Assembly (NCBI GenBank): GCA_029232285.1
Contig: JAOXFI010000031.1
Coordinates: 1-42,126 of the forward strand
Length of the DNA: 42,126 nucleotides
Reading direction: 5' to 3'
DNA from: Agmasoma carcini (nom. nud.)
Lineage: Eukaryota; Microsporidia; Thelohaniidae
In this document: piece by piece, positions 27,311-36,698 of the stretch
Position numbering within the stretch: position 1 is the stretch's first letter
Layout of the letters: the number at the start of each line of letters is the position of its first letter
Notes under the pieces: model-generated
What the model saw: the letters and a program-made list of their open reading frames with translations, nothing else
Database searches by the model: none
What the model was told of the DNA's origin: nothing
Program-made: the position numbers and the translations under genes

Positions 27311-29257
27311 TTATTCTGTACGAACACTCTTCTGTATATTACTCTCCTTATCTGCTATATTATGCCCTATTCTATCAATTTCAGAATTACGTACATATTT
27401 CTGATCAACTTCAGCATTATTCACAAGATAAACTTTTTGAGACGGCAACTCATATCCAATATTTAAACTACGAAGTAGTTCATTTAGTTTAGAAATAAAT
27501 TGACTTCTGCTGCGAAGATACCTTTCCTGATTCTGCCAGTTGCCAATGTACTGTATCAATACTTTAATATGAAGCTTATGAGAATCTTCTATACTCTCGT
27601 AATTTACTAATACATAGTCCGTATAATCATCAGGTCTATTTTTAACAAAGTTCTTAATTCTTTGCTTCAGTCTTATAAGCGAATCAGTAGGTGTTCTGGT
27701 CGATATTTGAATCGAATGCGTCTCCATCAGATTAATACTTCTACGTATGTTACTTATAGGTGAATTAATAAGAACATTATTGGGTACAAATATCATAGTA
27801 CCATCCCACTTAACAAACACAGTAGAAAATACATTCAACTCAGCCACAACCAGATTTTCTTCCTTACCCTCTAAATGAATAAACACTCGATCGCCTACAT
27901 CATATGGGTGGATAACAAATAAAAAGATAATAGGCTGAAGCACAGTATCAGAAAGCAGTTTTGATATAAATTGTGTACCAAAGAATGCTGAAATGATACC
28001 AGAAGCAACAGAAAATTGATCACTCGCCTTAAAATATGCAATCGCAACAATACTTAAGAAAGCAATAAGCTTAACAAAGAATGAAATTGAAAGAAGGGCC
28101 CTGTCAAGATTATTCAAACTCTTTGAAATGATGAACCTTTCACGATAAGATTTATCAATTAAGTGGCTTAGATACTCCTCATCCAGATCAGTATCTATTT
28201 TAGAATTGAGTGTATTTAAAAACAAGCTAAAATTGTAATTTCCTTTGTATTGTTCTAGTAAATCGCAAATTCTGTGTTTGTGAGATTGATGTAGCATTCC
28301 TAAAAATTTTGATGTTCTTGAACGTGTTTTTCTTTTAATATTACGCATAGCAAGCGGAAGAGTCTCTCCAAGCTTGTATATATTACTACATCTGTGCTTA
28401 AACTCCTTAACTAGTATCCTTTTGGCTGAGTTTGACAGTCTTTCAACATTCTCACTTGCAAATTTTTCGTTAAATAAAAATAGCAACCCACTATCATAAA
28501 TATTGTCCTTTTGACCGGTAATCAATGATCCAATACCACCACTAGTGTTATTTTGTTCTTTAGGGGCTTTTGAATCACCATAGATTATGTGTAATAGAAG
28601 ATCGATATAGAGAACTTTTCTTATTCTTCTAATGTATAAATTATAGTTGAATCCATTAGATACTCTTCTTTCAACTGATTTAATAAAAGCAAAGCAACCA
28701 ATCATCAAAAGTCCAAAAAGGTACAGATTGAAGTTACTAAGCTTCAGATCAAAGGGATTAGCCGTGTAAAAGTGTAGATTTGAAGAGTAATTAGCGAATA
28801 GTAATATACCTAGGAACAGAGCCAATGATATGTGAAGAGATAGCTCATTAACATAAAAATAAAAGGATCCTTTTTCCTTTGTCTTTTTTAGGAAGTTCAA
28901 TGTTATATGAAAGATGAACCAATTTGTTATTAAAACAAACAAAGTTCCTATCACGAGAGTGGCCAGAACATTACCAGCTTTGATATTTCTAGGGGTGTTA
29001 TCGGAAATGTTTATGACTCTTATTTCCTCATTCCATATCCAATAGCCAAATATGAGGACAGCTGCACTAAATATGATAATCCAAAATTCAGCGGACCTAA
29101 GGATGCTTACCAGTCTATTTGAATTGGGTGTTTCCTCTGGTATTAAGCTATATTCCTCTAGAGAAAAGTCATCTGATTCTTCCTCCATTGAAATGATGGA
29201 TATATTATCATTATCGTCTGAATTTGAATCATCTAGCTTCATTTTCATATGGGACAT
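27311..29257 (-). CDS. MscS-family mechanosensitive channel, eukaryotic (Msy/MSL) type
   Basis: A 648-residue integral membrane protein likely to open under membrane tension and release osmolytes. Four predicted membrane helices lie in the N-terminal half (about 56-75, 97-117, 141-158, 176-193). A long soluble region (about 200-385) follows, then a helix at 388-409 and the pore-lining segment at about 414-450. The MscS signature HPYDVGDRVFIHLEGKEENL starts at 450, and the beta domain continues with VVAELNVFSTVFVKWDGTM, IFVPNNVLINSPISNIRRS. This resembles fungal Msy1/Msy2 and plant MSL channels rather than the small bacterial-type MscS also reported in microsporidia. A CCCC run lies 6-10 nt, and AAATTT 28 nt, upstream of the ATG. 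An alternative start at Met4 also has CCC close upstream. Confidence 0.9.
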   Translation of the reverse strand: MSHMKMKLDDSNSDDNDNISIISMEEESDDFSLEEYSLIPEETPNSNRLVSILRSAEFWIIIFSAAVLIFGYWIWNEEIRVINISDNTPRNIKAGNVLATLVIGTLFVLITNWFIFHITLNFLKKTKEKGSFYFYVNELSLHISLALFLGILLFANYSSNLHFYTANPFDLKLSNFNLYLFGLLMIGCFAFIKSVERRVSNGFNYNLYIRRIRKVLYIDLLLHIIYGDSKAPKEQNNTSGGIGSLITGQKDNIYDSGLLFLFNEKFASENVERLSNSAKRILVKEFKHRCSNIYKLGETLPLAMRNIKRKTRSRTSKFLGMLHQSHKHRICDLLEQYKGNYNFSLFLNTLNSKIDTDLDEEYLSHLIDKSYRERFIISKSLNNLDRALLSISFFVKLIAFLSIVAIAYFKASDQFSVASGIISAFFGTQFISKLLSDTVLQPIIFLFVIHPYDVGDRVFIHLEGKEENLVVAELNVFSTVFVKWDGTMIFVPNNVLINSPISNIRRSINLMETHSIQISTRTPTDSLIRLKQRIKNFVKNRPDDYTDYVLVNYESIEDSHKLHIKVLIQYIGNWQNQERYLRSRSQFISKLNELLRSLNIGYELPSQKVYLVNNAEVDQKYVRNSEIDRIGHNIADKESNIQKSVRTE

Positions 29258-29263
29258 TTCTAT

Positions 29264-29290
29264 GGGGAGATATTCCCTTTAAAAAAATTT
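29264..29290 (-). promoter_or_regulatory. CCCC and AAATTT start signals of the MscS gene
   Basis: CCCC at 29264-29267 and AAATTT at 29285-29290, upstream of the minus-strand ATG at 29257. Confidence 0.45.
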
Positions 29291-29900
29291 AGGAGAAATC
29301 AGTAAAGAAAATATTTTTTATAAAAAAATTATTCGATCAATTTGTTAAAGATAAATGAAATATTTTATGTTATTGACTTATGCAAAGACCATAATTGTTA
29401 TTTGTGATCTCATCAATTCTGACTAATAAAAAAATTAGTAAATTTTTATTTAAATTTTTTTTATTTTTAGTACGGCATTGTTGGTAAATCACAGTAATAT
29501 TTTTATATAAAATAAATTTAAATCATCGAAGCATTATAATCATTGTTGAAGATATTTACTATGATTCCATTCTAGAATTTACGATTGGTAAGATTAGTAT
29601 TTAAGTTTTATCATATGTGGTTTTATTTGTGTTTAATTTGTTGATTTTATTAAAAAATTGTATATTTTTAATATTTCTAATTTTTTATATAAATTATGAT
29701 CAAATTTATTATTGGTACAATAAACGACCAATGTTATAGTTTTATATACGTCAAAACATGTAAATAATTATATTTATAAATAATAACAACCCACTCACCA
29801 TATGTATAGTGATCTGATTTAATTACATTAAAATAACTAACTAGTATTTAATAGAGAAATAAAATAACCTTTTCTATCGCAAGTAACTGTAAAATATTTA
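29291..29900. other. intergenic interval, no feature seen
   Basis: About 600 bp of A/T-rich sequence between two minus-strand genes. The spacing argues against co-transcription. Confidence 0.45.
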
Positions 29901-30917
29901 TTAATAATCATCTCCTCTTGTCAAAACAACCTTTCCATTTTCCTTAAGATACACTGTATGCTCGAATTGTGCAACCATACCACCTTTCCTATCAACTAAA
30001 GGTTCATATTTATTAAGACATTTACCATATTCTAAAAATTTGAATAATTGTATAGAATTTGGCCATAGATCATTGACATGCTTAAGACTGAAAGGAAGGG
30101 TAGAAAACTCTTTAACCATATTCAACAGAAGGACTTCATGTGGTGCTAATTTCTTACCAGTTCTGCTCTTCTGTTTTACCAACTTTACAGCCTTATCCTT
30201 TAACGTAAAGTGTGAACAAGCACCCTTACCAGTTATCCTTCCTTCACCAGTTGAAGCAAATACTTCGACTGCACAAAAGCCTGGCTTAACCTCATCCTTA
30301 TCATGGTTGTTATAAGGTGGAATGGTAGTACCACTATGTATTTGATACTGCCCAATAGAGTGTCCACATAGATCAATCACAGGCACACAATCATAGGAAT
30401 TAAATACTTCACTGATTTTACTGCCGAGTTCACACACCTTCATTCCAATCTTTATATTCTTAACACCTACCTCCATTGCTTCTTTTGAACATTTAAGTAA
30501 ATCTTCATATTTCTCATCAAAGCACACAGTAAAAGCACTATCCATTATTCTACCATTCCTATGTACACCAAAATCAACCTTTAAGATGTCACTTTCCTTT
30601 AAAAATATACTTGGGTCATTAGGATTCAACGTATAGTGTGCAGCTACATCATTTAGACTTATTCCACAAGGGAAGCCTATACCTGAATGTTTTTCACCAG
30701 GAAGTAAAGTTTTGGTGAGATTTTCTACTTGATTCACAACATCTAACAGGTTTACCCCTGGTTTTAATATCTGTTGGATGTTACTTCTGATTATTTTGTG
30801 TGCTTCAGCAGCCATGTAGGCTTCGTTCAACACCACATCATCTGATATATTGAAATCTTCTTGTTTTAATTCCTTTACTTCCAATGGTTCAACTTCATTT
30901 AAAACTAAAAAACTCAT
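29901..30917 (-). CDS. METAP2: methionine aminopeptidase 2
   Basis: A 338-residue dimetal enzyme that removes the initiator Met from nascent proteins. All catalytic residues are visible: H94 (in AAHYTLNP), D115 (VDFGVH), D126 (MDSAFTV), H186 (GHSIGQYQIHSG), E218 (AVEVFAST) and E319 (AQFEHTV). The helical insert typical of type 2 enzymes is present at about 240-290. The charged N-terminal extension of animal MetAP2 is absent, as in other microsporidia. H94 corresponds to the His that fumagillin modifies in MetAP2. Microsporidia are known to rely on MetAP2 alone, so this is probably essential. AAATTT lies one base from the ATG. Confidence 0.97.
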   Translation of the reverse strand: MSFLVLNEVEPLEVKELKQEDFNISDDVVLNEAYMAAEAHKIIRSNIQQILKPGVNLLDVVNQVENLTKTLLPGEKHSGIGFPCGISLNDVAAHYTLNPNDPSIFLKESDILKVDFGVHRNGRIMDSAFTVCFDEKYEDLLKCSKEAMEVGVKNIKIGMKVCELGSKISEVFNSYDCVPVIDLCGHSIGQYQIHSGTTIPPYNNHDKDEVKPGFCAVEVFASTGEGRITGKGACSHFTLKDKAVKLVKQKSRTGKKLAPHEVLLLNMVKEFSTLPFSLKHVNDLWPNSIQLFKFLEYGKCLNKYEPLVDRKGGMVAQFEHTVYLKENGKVVLTRGDDY

Positions 30918-30918
30918 A

Positions 30919-30924
30919 AAATTT
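30919..30924 (-). promoter_or_regulatory. AAATTT start-proximal element of METAP2
   Basis: AAATTT one base upstream of the minus-strand ATG (AAAAAAATTTTATG). Confidence 0.45.
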
Positions 30925-31638
30925 TTTTCAATATAAAATTTATAACAAACTATTTTGTTTTTCTAACATGACATTTAATCACAATTTTATCATTTTCATA
31001 TTGTGTTTAAATAAGCTTAATTTGATGCAAATCAATATATAAAGAATGTTAGTGTTTCCTTTGGTATTAATATGTGTTAGATTTCATCCACACCTATCAT
31101 TTAAGTCAAAATTGGTCTTCTCTCGACTATTTGTTATATTTTATACAATGATTGTTATATGTTAGTTAAATTACTATTATTACCATGTTGTATTATTTAA
31201 GTCGAGACACTCTTGATTGATTTATACGAGAAAGGCGTGTTATCATCAATTGGTACACTATTAAGAGCTTACTCTTTTAAGCCTCATAAAAAATATATTT
31301 ATTTTTTTTATTGGTTAAAATTTAAATTTTGATTCCGGAATTAATATCGATGGAAGTGAGCACGAATCAGGGAGTATAATAATTGGTTTAAATATTATTA
31401 AAAACCTTAAAGCATAGCCAATGATATATTATTTACATTTTTCTTAATTCTTATGATTATTCACACCATCAAATAGACCCAAAATCCATTATTTGTTATA
31501 AACCACGATACAAATTTACCAGCCATACATATATATATTAATATCAATATACATGATTCACATAAAAGCATTAATAAACAAATTTATTTATTAAAAATTG
31601 ATAAATTTTATATATTTTTGAATATAAACTTATATATA
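30925..31638. other. intergenic interval, no feature seen
   Basis: A/T-rich sequence between METAP2 and the left end of the transposon at 31639. Nothing was recognised. Confidence 0.45.
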
Positions 31639-31755
31639 GGGTTTCACAGTCTAGTCTCCAGTTGCTTAATCATCTTTCTAATAAATTTTTATTATAATAT
31701 TTGCAATCAATATTCCAATTGTTGCAACCAAATTCCAGATATATTTTTAAATTTT
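31639..31755 (+). repeat. left terminal inverted repeat of the 31639-32893 transposon
   Basis: Begins GGGTTTCACAGTCTAGTC directly after TATATA. Pairs with 32775-32893. Confidence 0.8.
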
Positions 31756-31882
31756 TATTAATTAATTAATATGATAAAACACATTAAATTCTTAAAATCA
31801 CTTATTCAAAAACGTTTTCTTGTCTTTCCGACTTGATGATATATCTTAACATCTTCTTAAAATATCCATCACAATATAGCAC

Positions 31883-32370
31883 TTATCTTTCAAAATCAAA
31901 TTTAATTAAGACTTTTAATTCTGATTCGCTTTTTGTTTTTCTTTTAATAAAGATTTTTTCCCATTTAGGAAAGAAATTTTCAATTGGATTCAAGAAGAGG
32001 GAATATGGTAGAATATTAATACTTAAACATAGACAGCCAATGTTCTTAGACAAGCCCTTATAATGGTGTATACAGGGATTATAATTATAAAACTGGATCA
32101 AAAATGCATTTTTCAAAGCATGCGGCTTTAAGACTAATAAGACAATCCTTAAAATCTCCTTTGATATAACCTTATCATAAACTCGTTGGTATATCATATA
32201 TTTTTGTTCATGGCAGCAAAAACAGAAAGATTTCATATTCTTACCACAGACACATCTACGAAAGCTGATGTTCCAATCAAACCCGTTTTTATTTGGTCTA
32301 GATGATACAACAAACCCAACCTCGTTTAAAAACACGAATTGATCGGGTCTATGAGTTATTCTTTACTCAA
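31883..32370 (-). pseudogene. DDE transposase remnant (IS630/Tc1 superfamily)
   Basis: An open stretch of 150 codons with no ATG start. It contains VFLNEVGFVVSS, matching the first-Asp block (vFiDE-GF) with Asp replaced by Asn; FYNYNPCIHHYKG, matching the second-Asp block (-mDNa--Hk) with the Asp lost; and ILPYSLFLNPIENFFPKWE, matching LPpYSPdLNPIEn-f---K with the third acidic residue (E119) kept. Two of three catalytic acids are gone. Upstream the frame is broken by a stop just before THRPDQF. It lies inside the inverted repeats at 31639 and 32893. Confidence 0.8.
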
Positions 32371-32774
32371 GAAGCGTTTGTATATAAGATTATTGTTGTC
32401 TGTTCCATAGTGTAATGAAACTCTCTTAAACACCTTTCAATGGTAAATGAGATTCTTGAAGGTTAAATTCAACTTTAATTTTTCCATAAAGTCCCTTTGT
32501 GAAAGAAGACAATTTTGATCAACTCAATTTCTCATTTGTTCTTTTTGATCGGAATCAAGCTTAGACTCACAGTCACCATCCCGTTGTTTTAAAGTTATTT
32601 GTCTTTTATTTTGATAGTTGTTGACCACCTTAACGACAGATCAATAATTTAATTCTAGGACTTCTAAAATATATTTGGTTGATCATCCCTGCCCGATTTT
32701 AGCCAATATTTTCCTTTTGATCATTTGACAAACGAACATATTTTCTCTTTACGATATGGGTTTGAAATTATATT

Positions 32775-32893
32775 TTTAAATGGGAACATGGTTGCAATAA
32801 TTGGAATGTTGATTGTAAACATTATAAAAAATATGTAATAAAATATTTATTGGAAAATTGTTTGCAACAACTTAAAACTAGATCTTGAAACCC
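32775..32893 (-). repeat. right terminal inverted repeat of the 31639-32893 transposon
   Basis: The reverse complement begins GGGTTTCAAGATCTAGTT and is followed outside by TATATT. Confidence 0.8.
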
Positions 32894-33177
32894 TATATTA
32901 CAATTTTGATCTTAAATTTGGTTCTAAGTAAGTTATTGAGGTTCTACTGTTGAATTGACACATTGAATAAAATTCATTGGGGTATTATTGTTCATTATTG
33001 GAATTAAAATGAAATTTATCATGTTCAGAACTTTATCTAAAACTTATAATATCAAAATTAACAAATATTTCCATATAAGAATACATCGAACATATAAAAT
33101 AATATAAAATGATAAATAAATAAATTCATTAATTTTATGATACTACAATTACTTTCTTAGTATCAAGTTATTGCTTA

Positions 33178-34692
33178 TTAACACGCCAGTAACCTTTCAA
33201 TCTCTTCTATAAGCTGCAGACTCTGAATATTGTTCTTTTCTGCATCATAAAATACTCTTAAAGAATTTATAAATTTACCACTGTCATCCTTGCCACCTCC
33301 ACCATAATCAATTAAATACGATTCTAAAGAGTCTAACATATTAAGAAACGTCTTATTATCAACAAATGCACATCTCATTATATTATCTAGCTTTCCTTCT
33401 ATTTTCATTCTTAGATTATCAATAAACATTTCATTTATATTAAAATCATATTCAAATGGTGTTATTGTTTCATAAAACACACAAAAATTAAGTTTATAAA
33501 CAAAATTAAGGAATTTTCTCAACCTTCTTCCCATTATTTCAATCTTTTTAATCTTCCATAGAACTTTAAATATGATCATAAGCTTAACACTGATATCAGG
33601 TGATATAACAAGGTTAGAGTGGTTAAAATACAAAGAAAACGTATCATCTATGTATAAATCAACATAATTAATGAATTTAGAATTAGGAAAGCAGTTATAT
33701 AGACAGTTATTAAGAATATAAATAAAATTCTTCTTATTCTGCTTCCTATTATCTTTCAAAGAATAAAATAGTGATTCAATAAAATTTACATTTCCAAATA
33801 ATAATACAGAATAGATGAAATCAAGCAGAGCAGGAAGCTCTAAAGTATTTTCTATGTATTCCTTTGCCTTAATATTAAAAGGAACGATATATTCATCAAT
33901 GCTACTCTCCTCTAAATCAAATTCTAAAAAATTATTGTTAAAATTTAAAATATTGGAATATTTCCCAATATAGCATATTTTTTCAGCAACTTCCTTTTCT
34001 ATATGATCTGGTAGCATCCCATAATCAACACTATGACTTTGAATGAAGTAATCTTCAATACTTTCACCTGAATTAATATACTTAAGTGTAGAATCATTAT
34101 AAAATTTATCCAAAGCTTCATTTCTGATATGATTTGATAAAAATTGTCTTTCACTTATAAAATGGTGCATATATTCAGCATTCTGCAATTTTTGATATAT
34201 CATAAACATGTCAGAATAGAATTTTAGGAAATCAGAATCACCTTTTAGAAGGGTATCCTCGTATTCCTTAAGAAGGGGCTGAGTCTCATTTAGAAAATAT
34301 AAGTGAGCTGTATTAGAAGGCACAGCGTGCTTAAGTGTTTTATATATAGTTGAAAATTTACCTACCAGTCTAACAAGGGATATTTTGGGTGATCCGAATT
34401 CAGCGTTAGGTAGATTTTCATATCCCAGGGCTAGTTTCTTTAAATTATATGTTTCCGGTTTAGAAGAAGACATACATAGAAAGACATATACAATTTTCTT
34501 GATTGATCTCAGATTAGAACATGTTTTGTATATGTTGAAGGCTTTTGATGAATAATCGTTAAGGAAGCCTTCAATATCTGGTTCCTCGGAATAGCAAGGG
34601 GTCGTATACATCATAAGTTTTTCTATAAAGAGAGGAGAAGGCTCTTTGGAATGAAACAAATTTTTTACGAGTGTTTGTACCAATTCCTTCAT
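33178..34692 (-). CDS. gamma-tubulin complex component (Spc97/Spc98, GCP family)
   Basis: A 504-residue protein of the family that docks gamma-tubulin and nucleates spindle microtubules at the spindle plaque. Family-like blocks in order: LYFLNETQPLLKEYEDTLL (131-149); the GRIP1-type ESIEDYFIQ (210-218) corresponding to DPY-EFFI; MLPDHIEKEVAEKICYIGKY (226-245) corresponding to lPsfl---A-kIL--GKs-n; and the GRIP2-type LLDFIYSVLLFGNVNFIESL (289-308) and FKVLWKIKKIE (375-385) corresponding to lWrlKrvE. It is shorter than yeast Spc97/Spc98 (about 820-850). Whether it is the GCP2 or GCP3 type cannot be told. AAATTT lies 6 nt before the ATG. It sits about 7 kb from the SAS-6-like gene on the same strand. 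Confidence 0.75.
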   Translation of the reverse strand: MKELVQTLVKNLFHSKEPSPLFIEKLMMYTTPCYSEEPDIEGFLNDYSSKAFNIYKTCSNLRSIKKIVYVFLCMSSSKPETYNLKKLALGYENLPNAEFGSPKISLVRLVGKFSTIYKTLKHAVPSNTAHLYFLNETQPLLKEYEDTLLKGDSDFLKFYSDMFMIYQKLQNAEYMHHFISERQFLSNHIRNEALDKFYNDSTLKYINSGESIEDYFIQSHSVDYGMLPDHIEKEVAEKICYIGKYSNILNFNNNFLEFDLEESSIDEYIVPFNIKAKEYIENTLELPALLDFIYSVLLFGNVNFIESLFYSLKDNRKQNKKNFIYILNNCLYNCFPNSKFINYVDLYIDDTFSLYFNHSNLVISPDISVKLMIIFKVLWKIKKIEIMGRRLRKFLNFVYKLNFCVFYETITPFEYDFNINEMFIDNLRMKIEGKLDNIMRCAFVDNKTFLNMLDSLESYLIDYGGGGKDDSGKFINSLRVFYDAEKNNIQSLQLIEEIERLLAC

Positions 34693-34698
34693 AGAGTT

Positions 34699-34704
34699 AA
34701 ATTT
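34699..34704 (-). promoter_or_regulatory. AAATTT start-proximal element of the gamma-tubulin complex gene
   Basis: AAATTT 6 nt upstream of the minus-strand ATG (AAATTTAACTCTATG). Confidence 0.45.
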
Positions 34705-34777
34705 TTTTAAAAAACTAAAAAAGTACTAAAAGATCTATAAAACAACCATTATAAAGAATAGAGTCTAATTTAGCATT

Positions 34778-34900
34778 CCATAATGATATCAACATTATAA
34801 GGGTTGTATCTTCACTTAATATATGTAATTTAATACTATAAGCTTACCATAATGATATCAACATTATAAGGGTTGTATCTTCACTTAATAAATGTAATTT
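34778..34900. repeat. 69-bp tandem duplication
   Basis: Copies start at 34778 and 34847. Both begin CCATAATGATATCAACATTA and continue AAGGGTTGTATCTTCACTTA. Confidence 0.92.
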
Positions 34901-35739
34901 ATCATATAATAATAAAAGGTTTTTTTTATCCAGTATGCTTGCTAAGAAAAGTATTAAAAATACGAAAGATACAAATTAGTATTAATTAGAAATATCTCAG
35001 CTAATTTTCACGTTTTTCATAGAGAATCTTAATTATCAATCAATTAATAATGAGATAAAAGCAAAGCGAGCAAGTAAAAACACCCAAATCAAACAAAAAT
35101 AAACAAGTTAAAGATCATACACTATTTGTGCTTTGTTAAGAGATAGTAGAAAAGCTGTTTTTATGTCACCTTAAATCACTTTATATGACGACAGTAAGAC
35201 TTTAAAAACACCATGCTATATTATAGGTGAGATTAGTTCTATTACGTGCATCCTAACTTATTTCCCTGCCAGTGGAGAAGAGGTGCCTGTCTATCAACTG
35301 CAAACTAGTTTCCCAGTATTAACAAGATTATCCGTAACGCTCAGGGTGCTGCTTTAGCCTTTGTTCTGTTATAACCCAATTATTAGTTGTTTCCAATGTT
35401 GTTAATCTGTACCACGTGGAGGTCTTGACTCTTTACAGAACAATTTATCTTACATTTACTGAATAATTAACTAGTTTTTCAAATAATCAAGAGTATTAAA
35501 ATTTATTAAGATGATAGCAATAAATTTTGTTATAATTGAACAAATATTGGTTTAGTTCTACTTTTTTCATTATAAATAAATTTTATAAGTAAAAAAATTG
35601 TTGTTTTTGATTTTATAATTAATATATAGTTTCACATGTCAAATGATGTAATAATTGACACAAACAAGTTGTTTATGTATCAGAAGTCTTCTATGTTGAT
35701 CTGATCTTGACTTTTTTGTTTGTTTTATTTGTTTATAAC
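34901..35739. other. intergenic interval with a G+C-richer island
   Basis: Mostly A/T-rich. The stretch 35160-35450 is visibly richer in G+C and in coding-like triplets than its surroundings, and may hold a decayed gene fragment (see findings). No intact ORF. Confidence 0.4.
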
Positions 35740-35745
35740 AAATTT
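35740..35745 (+). promoter_or_regulatory. AAATTT start-proximal element
   Basis: AAATTT lies 12 nt upstream of the ATG at 35758, supporting the gene as real. Confidence 0.45.
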
Positions 35746-35757
35746 TTGATGTCCTAA

Positions 35758-36489
35758 ATGTTAGAACAAATTGAGAAAGATAGAATAATAATGAGGGAGA
35801 GAAAAGAACAGCCAGTCAATACCACTTCATACATACCATTTCTCAAGAAAAGGAATACAAAAGTCTCTTTAAAGAATCTTAAGACTTTAAACTTGCTATA
35901 TTTTCTTGAAAAAGGCTTTAGCTCAAATAACAAGGAAGTTTTAAAAAATTTAGAACAAATTAAAAAAGAATTAGAAAATAGGAAAGACTTGTTTGAATGC
36001 TTTTATGAAATGATAAGGATGCGTCAAATTAAGGATGAATTATATTATTGGGTTCCGAATAGAATATTAGATGTGTATAGCTTTATCTTAGATTGTATTC
36101 CTGATTTCTTAGATAAGTTTAGATCACATTTCATAAACACCATTTTAACTGGTAAGAATGTAGAAAATGATCTTAGTTTTATAAAGATAAAATTTCCTAA
36201 GGAATTGAATTCATATGATATTATAAAAAGAGATTATGATTTATTTAAGGGTAAATGTGTTACTGGAGAGTATTGGGGTTCTAAACTTACATATATGGAT
36301 AAAATAGATATTTCTGATGATGTTGAGGCTTTTTATGTCCCAGAACTAACATATGTTGAGTGTATGATCAATAATAAAATATATTTTGTGCGTGAACTAG
36401 AATTAAATGGATTAAAGGAGAAAGATGATGAATATAAAGGTTTTTGGATTGATAAGGAAGTGATTGATGAAAATTGGAATTTCTTATAA
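35758..36489 (+). CDS. hypothetical protein, mostly helical
   Basis: A 243-residue protein that I do not recognise. No signal peptide or membrane segment. Residues 1-35 are basic (MRERKEQ, FLKKRNTK). Residues about 38-90 look alpha-helical with leucines and charged residues. Residues 95-135 contain a Trp/Tyr- and Ile/Phe-rich segment (ELYYWVPNRILDVYSFILDC). The C-terminal third is richer in beta-like and acidic sequence (ISDDVEAFYVPELTYVECMI) and ends in a Trp-containing tail. Codon use, the AAATTT upstream and freedom from repeats support a real gene. It may be a divergent member of a conserved family that cannot be identified by eye. Confidence 0.7.
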   Translation: MLEQIEKDRIIMRERKEQPVNTTSYIPFLKKRNTKVSLKNLKTLNLLYFLEKGFSSNNKEVLKNLEQIKKELENRKDLFECFYEMIRMRQIKDELYYWVPNRILDVYSFILDCIPDFLDKFRSHFINTILTGKNVENDLSFIKIKFPKELNSYDIIKRDYDLFKGKCVTGEYWGSKLTYMDKIDISDDVEAFYVPELTYVECMINNKIYFVRELELNGLKEKDDEYKGFWIDKEVIDENWNFL

Positions 36490-36538
36490 TAAAATTATAA
36501 ATAGATAAAAATGTATTATTAAAGATATATAATATCAT

Positions 36539-36698
36539 TGTTGTGAAATAGAATGAGATATATTGAATTATGGTTGATAATTGATCATAATCTCTAAGAC
36601 AGCAGATGACAAACACTGTTGTTGTGAAATAGAATGAGATATATTGAATTTTGGTTGATAATTGATCATAATCTCTAAGACAGCAGATGACAAACACC
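36539..36698. repeat. 81-bp tandem duplication
   Basis: Copies start at about 36539 and 36620. They share TGTTGTGAAATAGAATGAGA and TGATCATAATCTCTAAGACA with almost no differences. The 81-bp period keeps an antisense frame open (36368-36766) but this looks incidental. Confidence 0.93.

Larger units (their letters stand above)
31639..32893 (-). mobile_element. IS630/Tc1/mariner-type transposon with about 120-bp inverted ends, decayed
   Basis: The ends are inverted repeats: 31639-31755 and 32775-32893 share GGGTTTCA..GTCTAGT, TCTAATAAAT, CAATATTCCAATTGTTGCAA and similar blocks with moderate divergence and small indels. Both ends start GGG/CCC and are flanked by TA (TATATA before, TATATT after), as expected for TA target-site duplication. 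Length is 1255 bp. The interior minus strand carries transposase remnants (31883-32335 and shorter pieces up to about 32760). No intact transposase, so non-autonomous. Confidence 0.8.
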
